NCBI GenBank assembly: GCA_019828595.1
Contig: JAHQRK010000009.1
Span: 2,108,001-2,172,000 of the forward strand
Length of the DNA: 64,000 nt
Reading direction: 5' to 3'
Source of the DNA: Aphanomyces cochlioides
Taxonomy: Eukaryota; Oomycota; Saprolegniomycetes; Saprolegniales; Verrucalvaceae
Shown here: positions 52,422-63,889 of the stretch, piece after piece
How positions within the stretch are numbered: position 1 is the first letter of the stretch
How the letters are laid out: every line of letters begins with the position of its first letter
Program-made: the position numbers and the translations under genes
Notes under the pieces: generated by a model
The model's input: only the letters and a program-made list of their open reading frames with translations
Databases searched by the model: none
What the model was told of the DNA's origin: nothing

Positions 52422-52700
52422 TTATGAACAGGATTTCACGGTGACCTTGGCATCATCTATATGAAGCTGCTCTAGCTTCAAGACAGCGCCGCACTGTTTT
52501 TTCTTGAAAGCAAAGCACACATACGATTTCTTGCCTCGCACGTAAGAGTCTCTTTTATAAAATTCAATGCAGAAACTTGTTTCGAACTCTTCGCGGCAGA
52601 CATCGACGTCTTCCCAGGAGTTAAAGGACGAGCCAAATACTTCGACAAAGGTGACATTGCATTCTTGCATGATAATACGAAATGCTTCATCACCGAACAA
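52422..52700 (-). pseudogene. FAR1/FLYWCH-like DNA-binding N-terminus of the same element gene
   Basis: The frame has FNSWEDVDVCREEFETSFCI, then basic/aromatic SYVRGKKSYVCFAFKKKQCG and a stop after VTVKSCS. In the adjacent frame the expected HNH of a C...HxH zinc site follows immediately, so a one-base indel near 52437 separates it from the Ulp1 part. Such fusions of a zinc DNA-binding domain and Ulp1 are typical of Mutator-like elements. Confidence 0.5.
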
Positions 52701-52880
52701 ATGTCAGCAACCACATAATTCGCTTTTAATGCTCATTGGACAATACAATACAGTATATATATGTCACAATTTATGACCGTTTAATATAATATCAGGATAA
52801 CATACAAAATCATACAGGAAATTTTGTGCATCTATTTCACACAAATGACACAGAAGTACCTGTCGTGTGATCTTACGACT

Positions 52881-53274
52881 CCACGTATGAAGGGCAAAGG
52901 CGTGTCGTGTAATCAAACGAGCGAACTGCGGTTATCGAGTATGTCGTACGATCATACGACGTCATAGTCCTTGAGCCGTTGAACTTTTAGTGGGAGCTTC
53001 ATTCGTACAACAACTTCATGACAACGGCTTTGGCGTCGCACACGCGTTGTCAGATATGATCAGCATGCATAACGTGTCCACGTATGAAGGACAAAGGCGT
53101 GTCGTGTAATCAAATGAGCGAACTGCGGTTATAGAGTATATCGTACGATCGTACGACGTCATAGTGCTTGAGCCGTTGAACTCTTAGTGGGAGCTTCATT
53201 CTTTCAACAACTTCATGGCAACGGCTTTGGCCTCGCACACGCGTTGTCAGATATGATCTGCATGCATAACATGA
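52881..53274 (+). repeat. Two tandem copies of a 197-bp unit
   Basis: Units at 52881-53077 and 53078-53274 are nearly identical (both begin CCACGTATGAAGG.CAAAGGC and end GCATGCATAAC). Each contains one strong and one weak GTCGT-N8-ACGAC motif. Confidence 0.85.
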
Positions 53275-53392
53275 CTTAAGGTGGTCAGCTATGTATCGTA
53301 AGCACATGCGAAACCTTGCAAGTGGTCGCTGTGTAATTGACGAAGCATCGTAAGATTGAACGACATTGTAATAAAAGATTGTACTATGTATA

Positions 53393-56192
53393 TTACGCAG
53401 TTGTTGTCTTGCGCTTCTTACTCACAGAGTTTTTGCGCTTGTATTCTTGTTCAAAGAAGAGTTCACCTTGCTCAGCATTTGGTCCAAGAGGGAGTCGCTT
53501 TAAGTCTTCAGCAGTCAGCTTGGAGAACACTTGTACGAAAGACGTAACAGTGATATGACCATCAGCCACCCAACCGTTTGCAAGTATGCTGCACATTGCC
53601 TCATTCGCTATTGTTTGAAGGCATTTCAGGTAATCTCGATTGAGTTCAGCGTTCATAGGGCGTGTGGGCACATTTTCCTTCAGAAAGAGCTGAAAATTCT
53701 CCATGGCTCGTTTCATGTTTGAAAACACTTTCACGTTTTTCTCAGAGGCACTCTGATACTGACTATGGTAGTTGTGAATGTGCCAACCTTGAAAAAGTTG
53801 AATCATACGAAGCCCTTGGAGATTTCTGGGGAGGTTAATCACGTTCTCAATAGTAACCATGGTTGACGGTGGATGACTTCCACGATCATCGATATTGGGC
53901 ACAGAAGTGAGAGTGGCAAGGAGTTTATCTACTTTGGCTTCAAGGCGTCGGTAGCATGCTGTCGAGTTGCGAACCGACTCTTTCAAAGCGCGTACATCCG
54001 TACAGTATATGCATCATTGAGAAAATGCAAGCTACCTAAGTAAAGTTCAAGCAAAGTATCTTTTACATCTTGCCATGGAGATTTCGAGTATCTACGGCAA
54101 CAGTACGCGTGACTTGTTTTGAACGAAGATAATTCCAGCTCAAGTAGCTGTAATTGGCATTGATAAAGTCTTCGTTGACAATATCGCAAATTTGCTCAAG
54201 ATTCTCTTTAGTCAAGCCACTTTTTGCTTTTTTGCTGCATAGTAGTGAATAGTTGAAACAAAAGGGTGAACTGTATCCAACCACCTTCCTTGAGGCTCTA
54301 AAGACACTTCGTGGATAAAGTCTTTATAGTATCTAAATGAGCTTAAGCGGTAGGGGGCTCCATTGTAGAATTTTACCTCAGAACAGATGACGTTAATAGT
54401 TCTCTCACCCGTTCGTCTAGTATGAACGGTGGATTGGGTGAATATTTGTCGTACTTGCAAAAGAGATATCGAGATAACTCATTGATCAGTTTGCCTACGT
54501 ATAGTTATAGTCTACAGCATGAACCACACGAGGTACGCTTCTCTATGACCATTTGCAGACTAGGAGAAACGCCCCCTGCGATTTCTCCCCGACAGTAAGT
54601 TATGGTCCAGCCACTCAAACTTTCCCAACATTCTTGTTTCGTTGGAAGTCGTACCAGTAAGGTAGTCAAATATTGTGTGCAAATTCCGAGTTACCCATCC
54701 TAACAAATCAAGAACATTTGATAGAAACAATAGTTGCACCTGCTCTAAAGCACGTCCATGTTGGATTTATAGCAGGTGAATCATTCGACAACTCAACACC
54801 CAGTTTCTTCCAGCTATGACCTGAACACGGTCATAAATCTTACATCCTTACAATCTTACCGCCAAGGTTGGAGTTTAAGCGTTCAAAAACAGAACGATCT
54901 CCAAATTCTTCGTCCAAAGCAGCATAGTCAGAAACAATCACACTGTACTTACGGAGTAATCGTTCTACTCCTTTTGATACTCCTGTCGTATTCAATTGTT
55001 GCTACAGTGTACAATGATGGACGACAGAAATTTCTACAAACCGTCTTCTTGTCAATTTTCACTGTCTCAAATAGATCAGGAAATAGATAGGGCGAAGAAA
55101 ACGTCTTCACGATAAGCCCATACGCATATGCAATGTACCAATCTCTTAGAAAGCTTTCAGCATGAACGAATACTGCCAATTCCTACAAAATTCTAAAGTG
55201 GCGGACTATGCACTGTAAGCCAGGTACCTGCTCATTGCTAGTTTTCTGTCGCCACAACCTGATCTTCAAAATGTTCCACTGTTGGGTTTCTTGAACAGTG
55301 GCGAGGCGAATATCTTCGTGTTTGATCATAGCAACTTCGGACCCCCGACCAACACACTGAACAAGAGATTGGAGGAACAAGATTGCATTGGCAGCATTTT
55401 CGTCACCTGCCCAGTAGCACACCTTACTCAAAGCAATCAAATCGTCTGCAGAAGCCGCAGCATGTGGCGTCATCATTGGCAAGCCAGCTGAAATGTTGCG
55501 AATGGTAAAAACTGATTTCATGGACGATCGAATCCTGGCCCACGATGAACCTTCGAGAAATAAAAGGTTTTCATGTACTCCGTAGTGCATTTGAATAGAA
55601 ACTTTAACCTATTCAATACATAGCTTTTACTCATATTTGAACCACAACTACTTACCTGACTCAAAATTGTGTCTGGTGTGTTGTACGATATCAAAGGTGA
55701 ACCAGATTTCATACCTTGAGTGGCGAAATGATCCAAATAAGTAGCAAACTGCTGAATAAGACTCTCTGTCATGTCTTTCAATGACAGATCCTTCCAATCC
55801 TCAGCTCGAACTGAGCCACAATACTTTTGCACAAAGAATGTCAAGTGCTTACAAGCAGCATTTCGGCATTTTTGAGTCCCGTCATAGGTAGCAACTTCAA
55901 CAATCGATCCCAATTGTACTCCCAATTCGTCATCAACTGTGCTTGTCAGTGCTTTAGGTGCACTTCCACCAGTAGGCTGATCCTTGCCAACTTCGAGTGA
56001 TTCATCTTCTACAGCATTTGACAGTATGCCACAGCTTTCACACCGATGCTCTTGCACTTTGCTACAAGAATCGCAATCCTGAACAACCTGAATAGGAGCG
56101 CATGCCCCACTTGACTCGTTGCAAAGTCGTGGAGGCTCGGAGGATCCGCAGTTTGTGCAGTTGGCACTGGACATAGCTCTTGGAAATGGCAA
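53393..56192 (-). pseudogene. Crypton tyrosine recombinase, multi-exon and decayed
   Basis: Read from 56192: a Cys-rich N-terminus (CTNCGSSEPPRLC, CDSC, CESCG), then a SAM-like domain (FVQKYCGSVRAEDWKDLSL to PLISYNTPDTILSQ). A 47-bp GTAAGT...ATAG intron (about 55611-55657) joins it in frame to 55183-55635 with the first catalytic Arg in LVQCVGRGSEVAMIKH. A frame change follows to FLRDWYIAYAYGLIVK (55179-54949). Further on, LSNDSPAINPTWTCFRAGAT (near 54750) corresponds to the H-x-x-R box, with the His apparently lost, and NLHTIFDYLTGT (near 54680) supplies the nucleophilic Tyr. C-terminal frames (54460-54063 and 53986-53393, basic end KKRKTTTA) follow. Stops and shifts in the middle indicate an inactive copy. 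Confidence 0.6.
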
Positions 56193-56355
56193 TGTAAACA
56201 GTTTCAGACACGGGCGTTTATTCTATAAATAGCTTAACGGCCCTTCTGTACCTTTCAAACACAAACACGTTTTGATTTTTAAACCAGAATGAGAGGTGAT
56301 GCAAAATACTGACGTGGTAACAAGTAAACTTGTGGGCAATATTGATTCCAGGACT

Positions 56356-56427
56356 GTCGTAAGATTGTACGACGTGGATATTGTCGTAAGAATGGACGAC
56401 GTGGATATTGTCGTAAGAATGGACGAC
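56356..56427 (+). repeat. Three GTCGT-N8-ACGAC motifs with 27-bp period
   Basis: Copies at 56356-56373, 56383-56400 and 56410-56427; the spacers are AAGATTGT, AAGAATGG and AAGAATGG. The linker GTGGATATT is repeated. Confidence 0.85.
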
Positions 56428-57229
56428 AACTCAAATTATCCCGCTCAAAGTAAAGCTACAAATACGTCTAAGCTATTTTGTCCCCTGGACCTATTGGATA
56501 TCTCATGTCCAGGGACAAGAATTGATGCTCGCTCGAAGGGCCCAAAATATTCTGATATACAAAATTTCAAATTAATGTTCATATTATTTTGTTAGGTGAT
56601 GCCATTGACTGGATGACGTCATTCAAAATTTGTATGCAATTGGATGGCATATTCTGCTTTCCGGATTCAAAGATGTTGACCTGACCGTGTGAACTGCACC
56701 ATTTTGTTCGTTTGGACAATGAAGCAGTTGAACAGTTGAGACACAACAAGGATGCAAGGTCGAGACGAGGTTTAACAGAGGGAACAATATGTTGTATTCC
56801 TTCCATGCTTCATGCAACGCAATTTTTAGGATTGAAATGCTCTAACGTTAGGGATGTAAGAAAGCTTTTCCTCTTTGTCCCGACGTTAATTCCGCCGAGA
56901 AGTAAAAAAAATTGAGAAATATTTCAGGTTTGCCATCGCATGTGTTGCTGTCATTCACAGATTCTTTTGTTTATCATTCTGCAAGACTGAAGAAGCATAA
57001 TATAGTACGAGTAAAAAGCAGCATTCACACACGGAAAATGACCAAAGGAGAGCCTACTGCAAGCATATTTCTGTCGCTGATGAATATTTCACTCATCGGT
57101 TTCAATGGCTGGAGTGGTTCAGATGTTGAATCCCTCATTCTACATTTATCCACTTAAGTTCGCTTGGTGCTCATTGGCTGCTGGATTGCGTTGTCCAGCA
57201 GAGGGGACTGATCGTACCATTTCAGGAGA
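56428..57229. other. No gene seen
   Basis: Only short frames; no motif recognised. Confidence 0.4.
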
Positions 57230-57700
57230 CCAACTAATGGCAATGTGACAAATGTGGGGGCCAGTGAAAACATCCATGAAAGGCCCCCCACTTCCTGTCA
57301 CATAGCCCCCACTTTTGTTAGAGGTGTCCACTTCTGTCTAAATTTTCCTAAAAGCCCCCACTTTTGTCAAAAGTCCTCCATCGCACCTGGGTTGGGATCA
57401 CCAGCGATGGATATGAGCCACTATAAAATTATGAAGGATTATGTATTGTCGATTTCATTCGAAATTGTGAGGGGGTCCGAAATGTATCGATTTTTCAAAT
57501 CGATCTGCAAATCGCTCAGGCAATCAGAATCGAGTATTTACCTAATTCACGCAAAACACACCCAGACACACGTGTAATTAATTTGGGACGTTTGCCATAC
57601 TTTCCCATTACCAAATCGATTCGATCATGCTGAAGTCAAGTAGAATAGAATTCGATTTTGGTAAAAAATACAAATTTGGGTAAAAAAGACAATATTATAA
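57230..57700 (+). repeat. Dispersed noncoding repeat, further copy
   Basis: Shares AAATGTATCGATTTTT, CAATCAGAATCGAGTATTTA, CTAATTCACGCAAAACACAC and TAATTAATTTGGG-like segments with 49755-50400 in the same order, and lacks the 49966-50238 insertion. Confidence 0.6.
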
Positions 57701-58211
57701 TACGTTATAAAGTTATAAGAGGTATCAATCGAGAGTTGGGAGTTGTCACCCAATCGCCGCCATCGTCATGGCAAGCAAACACCAAATGGGTTATCCTTGT
57801 GATTTTCCAGCGCGATTCGACCTCAATGAATGTGGTAATCGCCAGCACCTTGAAGAACAATGGCATGAAGTATAAATTGCGGGCATACTGGATCGATCTA
57901 CTCTATTTACCAACCGGCCAGATAGTTCAAAGTCTGCGGTCACCGAATAGAAGCTCATCACGCGCTCATATTCAGCGAATTAAGACAAGATGCTATGGAT
58001 TCCAAGCAGGTGAGGGATTTGTGTGCGTTTGTGCTTGTAGTCAAACCTTTTGAGGAGCTCTCTTGTGGAATTTTTAGTCTTACCTGTTGAATTAGATCGT
58101 GACATTGTTATAATATTATACAGGTATTTAGTTTTCGCGATACATTGCGATGCATTTGCTCCATGTGGATGGTGCACTCAACTAAGAGACGCCGATCATC
58201 ACTTGTTTATC
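57701..58211. other. No supported gene
   Basis: A 131-residue frame at 57658-58053 (plus) is not recognisable and starts inside the repeat. Confidence 0.4.
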
Positions 58212-60055
58212 TTAACGAGTAGGAAGACCCACAACGCCATTTACCGAGGATTTGCATTCAACGCCAGGGCCATCGCGGGACTTGTGAATAAACCAGCAAT
58301 GGCCACGTGCAATGCCACCTGGGGTAACATCCCCCGAAGTGAAACCATTGAACTGCCACGACTTGTCAAAACTGACAAATTGGACTTTCATCCATTCCTT
58401 GGTAAAACTGAGCTCCATGAAGCCATAAGGCTGTCCGGCCGCGACCCAGACACTGCACAAGAAAAATTAGTAAAATTCAATTGAGCAGGGAAGGACGTAC
58501 GGTTTAATGCCATCAACGCCAACGACAGAACCTGAACTCTGACTGACAATACCACCACCGGCACCATTTTGGAAGAAGTGAGTGTTCCAATCGGTCAAAT
58601 CGTGGTTGAAACCATGGGTATGGCCATTGAACCAAGCGTGGACTCCCATGTTCTTGGTCAAATTGAACCATTTTTCAATGCGCGGCGCATTCATGTGATA
58701 CTGAGGCGAATAATGCGTGTTGATAATCTTGAAATCCGCTTTCGAGGCTTCCAAATCTTTCAACGCACCTTTGTACGACTGATCCGCCCACGATTGGATC
58801 TTTTCCATGCAAGCCTGGGCGACATTTTCAATAAATCAAGGCCAGAGATACCACAGGACTTACATTAAACATTCCCATGTCGCCACCAGCACAGAGCGGA
58901 TCACCAGGCATGATATTGTCACACTGAGAAGCTGAGCCACCAGCGCCAAAGCACTGGCAACAGACTTGTTGGGCACCATGCGTTGTGGCTTCGTTTGTAT
59001 CCAAGTTGTAGATGTCGACAGTCACGCCGCCTTGAGTAACGCGCTCAACGTAGTAGTGATCTTTCATGATCCATCTACAACAAATTCCGTCAAACGTGAC
59101 CAGGATTTGTTCCAGTACCGATTTCCGTTTGGCGAGACGTATTGCGCTTGGAGAGTAAACTTCTTTTCCAAGTACGTCAACATTTCGGCTGTGCTAGTAC
59201 ACTTGCGGAACGTGGAGTCTGAATCGCCGCAAATATAAGCCGAACCGCCAATGTCGTGGTTTCCGGCGACGTTGAGCCACGGCACGCCTTGCAATGCAGG
59301 GGCCGAGTACATCTTTTCGAATGTTTCTTGCATGCGGTATAGAATATCTTTCTCGCCGACGCCATTCCAGTAAATGTTGTCGCCGTGGGAAATCACACGG
59401 GCTGGTTTCAGTTGAGCGGCAGACATACCAAGGAGTTTTCCGACGGATTCTTGAGCTCGATAATCCACTTTGTAGCGTGGCAAGCTCGTATCGACTTGGT
59501 TCTTATTCGCTCCTGACTTGTACAAGACGCAGCACGAGCCTGGGTTCGTTCCGTCATCTCCTCGACCTAAATATTCGATCGGTTGAGCGACGAGATATCA
59601 AGGAGTTCGATTCCAACCTGTAGTACTGCCCCAATCACCAATTGCAAGCATAGTCAGGACAACTGGGTCCGTTTCTGGGTCGCTCTTGACTGGAGGTGGA
59701 GCTGTCGTCGCTCCAGCCGATGTTGGTGGGGGAGGTGCCGTCGTCACGGAGCTGTAATCGTTGGTCGGGCTTGGAGTCGAAGCGTTGGCGTTGCTCGAAG
59801 AGTCTGAAGCTGTGTTTGACTTGGACTTTCCAGTGGAGAGAACCACGGCAGCGGCAATGCCGCCTGCGACAACGAGCACACCAAGTCCGATCAACAGAAT
59901 GCGCTTACTATTGCGCTTGGGGGGCATGGGTACATCGTCCGACATTGGAAGCATGGCCGTTTCGCCAAAGCTGGAGTCACGTCGAAAGTTATCCGAGTCT
60001 ACGCATATCCTGTCAGGCCGACGTCAAGCCAAGGAGACTTACCAATACGCTTCAT
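58212..60055 (-). CDS. Purple acid phosphatase-like metallophosphoesterase, six exons, membrane-anchored
   Basis: Exons (minus strand): 60055-60043, 59998-59618, 59566-59119, 59074-58864, 58814-58500, 58451-58212; the five introns are 44, 51, 44, 49 and 48 bp, all GT-AG. The joined length is 1,608 bases, an exact 535 codons plus stop, which supports the model. A cytoplasmic N-terminus is followed by one transmembrane helix (ILLIGLGVLVVAGGIAAAVV, about residues 37-57), a Ser/Thr/Pro linker and an external catalytic domain. Metal-binding motifs appear in order: AIGDWGS, SHGDNIYW, AGNHDIGG, NTHYSPQYH and NGHTHGFNHD, the five-block pattern of purple acid phosphatases that hydrolyse phosphate esters with a dinuclear metal centre. 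The tiny first exon (13 bases) is the least certain part. It is the only ordinary intact gene in the window. Confidence 0.85.
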
Positions 60056-61320
60056 GGTGGCGGCAGAACAAGTTGTCGTTGGGACCAGAATGGAATTTGT
60101 TCGAGTTTTTCGATACAAATTTCAAGTTTCATGTTGTCGACCTGTCTTTTGAACGAGCGAATCATCGTCGAGCAAAAATTTGTTACAAGTATGACTTGAA
60201 AATTCAGATGGAGAAAGCAACAACGATGCAAACAATCCCAATGGCAGGTTGGGAAGCAATGGGTGCGTTGCCTCTCGACTTTGAAATCTCTTCCCATCGA
60301 GAGCATTCCAAGTGATAAAAGCACGAATTCTACATGAAACTGGTTGGTGCAAACGAAACTGCAAGTCATTGACCCAAAAGTGAGAGATCGTAAAGTTCTC
60401 GTGTGTGCTGTCAAAATTTAACAGCATGTGACTAACTTGTTATTGTGGGAGGACCAAGCAGGATGTGACAATCTGCGCAGCCAATTGTGGACCCGGCATG
60501 ATATTCTCCATCGTGGAAACTGAGGTCCACGAAAAATTTGGGATAACTCACGATTGTGCCAGCTCACCCCCACTGCATTACAATCAGGGCCACTGACAAT
60601 ATTAGGGGGAAAAAATAACTTGAAATAAATTATTTCAATATTTATCACAAAAATAATTTATTTCTTAGGGCCCGTCTGGATACCATTAATTATCATGATA
60701 ATTCGCAATAATTTGAGCATTATGGCATAATTTTAAATATTGTATAACTCCCTGTATTCAATAAATTTTATTGCATAAGTCGGAAAATGTAGGAGTTATA
60801 TTTGATATTTTGACGAATCGTAGGAACAATATTCTGATATTTTCCATTTTTTCAAAAAAATACCTCACACATTAACTTTATTAAAGTATGAATTTCGTTT
60901 TGACTGAAATTTTTGCTAAAATTGTAGGACCGAAATTCCTACGTTTCATTGACCAATCATACATCTATAAAATCTCTTTATATTGACCAATCATGTTGTT
61001 GGTATCATCTATCGAGTGTTTTGAAAAGATCAAAAGATCACGAGCGGCACGGCATGCATGCGCACTTTCTACTTATGTAATGCGAAGTCGCAAGAAACTT
61101 TAGGCGACAGCTAAAGCTCGATATAGAGAGAAAGACTTGAATATACGATCATGGTCTTGATACCCTCAAACAAAGGACACTTGCCGTATCTCGCTTCCGA
61201 CCTTAACATTCATCAATAACTAAATAACCAAACATTACATAGGATACCGTAGCTCCACCTTTGTTGTAGGTGTATAATCTACCTACTGTTTAACTTGGTT
61301 CATATGACGGGAAAACACAA
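60056..61320. other. No gene; AT-rich repeat-like sequence
   Basis: Contains GGGCCCGTCTGG at 60668-60679 (end of the family seen at 19.9 and 49.9 kb) and a perfect 16-bp palindrome AATTATCATGATAATT at 60688-60703. Confidence 0.45.
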
Positions 61321-62690
61321 GTGAAAGCGATGGTTGTTGGTGGCAAGATTGACAAGACCGAGTACGAGATGATGTGCGGCGACGTTGTCAAGGCACGTCA
61401 AAGATCCCTCACAGTCGAATAGCATTGGGACATCGTACGTCTTCAGGCTCAGTTGCGGTACGAGAGAGAAAGAGACAAGTCTGCTGGAATCGTTGTCGAC
61501 AAAACTCCTGTCAGCGATATGGTTACAGTCTTCCTTGGTCGCTCAAGCAAGACATGTACGCTAGTTTGGAGTCAATACATCAAGAATGGTTCCGTCTCGT
61601 CTGTTTCCCCTCCCGCAAATCGACATGTGCGCCCGCATCGTATTTCAAACGACGCAGATGTTGAAAGTGGCGTTCAAAAATTTGTCCGCGACCGAAGGTT
61701 GACAAGGACAAGAACAGTCGCCAAAGACGTAATGGCATATTTGTTGGAAAATGGCCATCTATCGTACGACCGGTGATTCCAGGTCCACCCACGCAGCTCT
61801 TCGTTGTGTTCGTCGATACTTGCTACGTTTGGGATATCAAAGGGGTACCAAGAAGGGCACAAAATCGCTGGCACTGTCAACAAAGAATCGTCTGCATCGA
61901 GATGCATACACAGTCAAGATGTGCAAGAGATATGTGTTGTCAACGTGAATACTAAGCGAACAATGGTCTATTTGGATGAAAGCTATATTCACAAGAATTA
62001 CTCGCGGCATCAAGTCTCTTTATTCGACCCGAACGACACTTTGGATGTACAAGTGAAACCCCAGCACAAAGGGAGACGATATTGCTTTATAGCAGCGATT
62101 GTTGATCAAGGTCCCCATGGATCATTTCTTTGTGGAAGGGATATTTTTGAAGGTGGCAAACAGAAAAAGGATTATCATGGAATGTTCACGCATGGCTATT
62201 TCGTTGCGTGGTTTGAGAAGCTGTTGGTTGAATTGGACAATGCCGGTGTGAGAAACGTTATCTTTGCCATGGATAATGCCAAATATCATAAAGGTTTGTC
62301 GTCAACCACGCCGAAAAAGATGAATAAAAAGTCTTATCTTCAGGAAGCGTGTCGTCTTTGGAATAATGACTTTGAAGAATGTGATGTCAAAGCCATTCTT
62401 TGGGATAAGTTATCGGACTATATATCAAGAAATGTTGCGCCAGTTGTTGTCAGCATGGCTCGCGCTGCTGGTCATGAAGTCGTATACACGCCACCTCATC
62501 ACTCCGATTTGCAGCCGATTGAGCTGATTTGGGCAAATGTGAAAGGCCATGTTGGACGGCAATATGACACAAAAACAACTTCGCCGACCTCTTGACTCGT
62601 TTGGAAGAAGCTTTCAGCAATTTAACCAGCCATGATCTACAGATGCATATTGAAATCGGAGGCACATCTACTAGACTTGAATAAGTTCCT
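61321..62690 (+). pseudogene. IS630/Tc1-like DDE transposase, several frameshifts
   Basis: An N-terminal DNA-binding part is spread over frames at 61374-61776 (MVTVFLGRSSKTCTLVWSQY helix-turn-helix; a TAG near 61422 interrupts it). The catalytic part is at 61930-62595: MVYLDESYIHKNY (first Asp-Glu block), KGRRYCFIAAIV, HGMFTHGYFVAWFEKLL, VIFAMDNAKYHKG (second Asp) and HHSDLQPIELIWANVKG (Glu). The end continues in a third frame as DLLTRLEEAF. At least three frame changes and one stop make it inactive. Confidence 0.75.
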
Positions 62691-62850
62691 TCGAGCGACG
62701 GACGTATAAGAGTCAGAGAACGACTCTGCTGATAGTAGCGCAAACAGCAGTGGAGATGAAGACGAACAATCAATGGATATGTGATAAGTATTTGATTTGC
62801 CTTCACAATTTAATAACTATGTCTGAGAGTTCTCATTTTCACTCAAACCT
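62691..62850. other. No gene seen
   Basis: Short intergenic stretch. Confidence 0.3.
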
Positions 62851-63102
62851 CTATAATCTTTTTTCGGTTTCTGATTCGGTCCTCGATGATGTCCTCCACT
62901 GTAAGTTGAGATCTTGTAACAGCAGTTCTTGGCGCCACATTGACATGTAAAACCACAAGTCATCACCGTAGTTTACTGAATGCTCTGTATTCGGAGGGAT
63001 GCTCTTTATGGCTACAATATCGACCGTCATTTGTCGTGACTTAAAAAAACCACACTTGGCATCACAAGAGTGACTTAGGGCTTGTTCCAAGGAAAGACTC
63101 AA
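62851..63102 (-). pseudogene. SET-domain C-terminal fragment
   Basis: The frame contains LSHSCDAKCGFFKSRQMTVD followed by IVAIKSIPPNTEHSVNYGDD and LWFY. In SET methyltransferases the catalytic core has N-H-S-C-x-P-N near the cofactor and later an E-[IL]-x-x-[ND]-Y-G strand; both are recognisable though altered (NHSC to SHSC). The front of the domain is missing, so this is a fragment. Confidence 0.5.
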
Positions 63103-63631
63103 AAATGAGCAAGAACGACTTGAAATAAAATTCGCCTAGTTCGCTTGCTCGTTCTTGTTTCAGCAACAAAACTTGATTGGATGAAATAATATCAAATCAA
63201 AACACATCGAAGACCATTTCGGAGTTTGGACCATGCCGCCCAAGACGCAGCCATTGAAGATGACCAAGGCGCAACTGATTGAGCAGTTCTAGCTTCTGAA
63301 GCAGCATGTTTCAACTGGCGGCGTCATCTCAATCTCAAGGCTTGCAAATCGACACACCAGCCATCAACACCACAATCTCGATGATTGGACCGACCGACGC
63401 CGTCGATTCAATCGTCGAGCCTCCTGTTGGGTATACTCACGAGATGGTATCGACGCTACCGGAGCTCCCCGATACACATTATTTTGAGCTGCTTTCAATG
63501 GAAATCTATCCAGCACACAGCTTAGCGTTCTCTGGGCAAAGCTGGAACTGCGCTTCCATATTATCACTGATCAACTGTGCAAAGTTCTGCAAATGACTTG
63601 AAGATATAGCTTAACATGTTGCGACTGCTAG
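63103..63631. other. No supported gene; possible degraded start of the next gene
   Basis: A plus-strand MPPKTQPLKMTKAQLIEQ at 63233 followed by a stop looks like a broken N-terminus; the next 300 bases are open in one frame without motif. Confidence 0.3.
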
Positions 63632-63889
63632 GTGTCAGTAGATTCGTTGAAAACGAAGTTGAGAAAGTTGCGTGCTGAATATGTTGCCATTCAAAATGGA
63701 TTAAAAGCAACTGGAAACGATGAAATGGCATCCCCCAAGCTACCAGATTACTATAGCGATATGCTTGTGGCCTACGCCGACTTGCATGATATCGGTGATA
63801 TTGAATATGGAATGGAACGTAATGCAACAAGTGATAATGCAGAAGAGCACACTAATGGTAAGGAACGGAGTAAAATGGATTTAATATGA
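63632..63889 (+). pseudogene. Myb/SANT-like domain fragment
   Basis: The frame reads VDSLKTKLRKLRAEYVAIQN, then SPKLPDYYSDMLVAYADLHD and IGDIEYGMERNA. This is the second half of a Myb/SANT-like domain common in oomycete element-associated proteins (L-K-T-K-L-R-x-L-x-x-E-Y, P-x-Y-[WY]-x-D-M). The first half is not in frame, although an upstream CAG splice site could add it. The remainder may continue past the window. Confidence 0.45.

Larger units (their letters stand above)
52862..56427 (-). mobile_element. Crypton-like tyrosine-recombinase element with bracketing motif arrays
   Basis: A tyrosine-recombinase gene on the minus strand (56192 to about 53393) lies between two clusters of an 18-bp motif, GTCGT-N8-ACGAC: right cluster of three at 56356-56427, left cluster of four good and two weaker copies at 52862-53364. 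Terminal inverted repeats of a DDE transposon are absent, as expected for Cryptons. The exact element ends are not known. Confidence 0.6.

Noticed and set aside
52881..53274. CRISPR-like array
   Set aside because: Only two 197-bp tandem units, no short regular spacers, and a eukaryotic context.
58050..58484. 144-residue plus-strand frame that looked like a gene
   Set aside because: It is the antisense of the last exon of the phosphatase; the 48-bp intron at 58452-58499 and exact codon sum support the minus-strand gene.
59064..59125. Apparent frameshift in the phosphatase near 59070
   Set aside because: A 44-bp GT-AG intron (59075-59118) removes the odd residues and restores SPNGN-RWIMKDH in frame.
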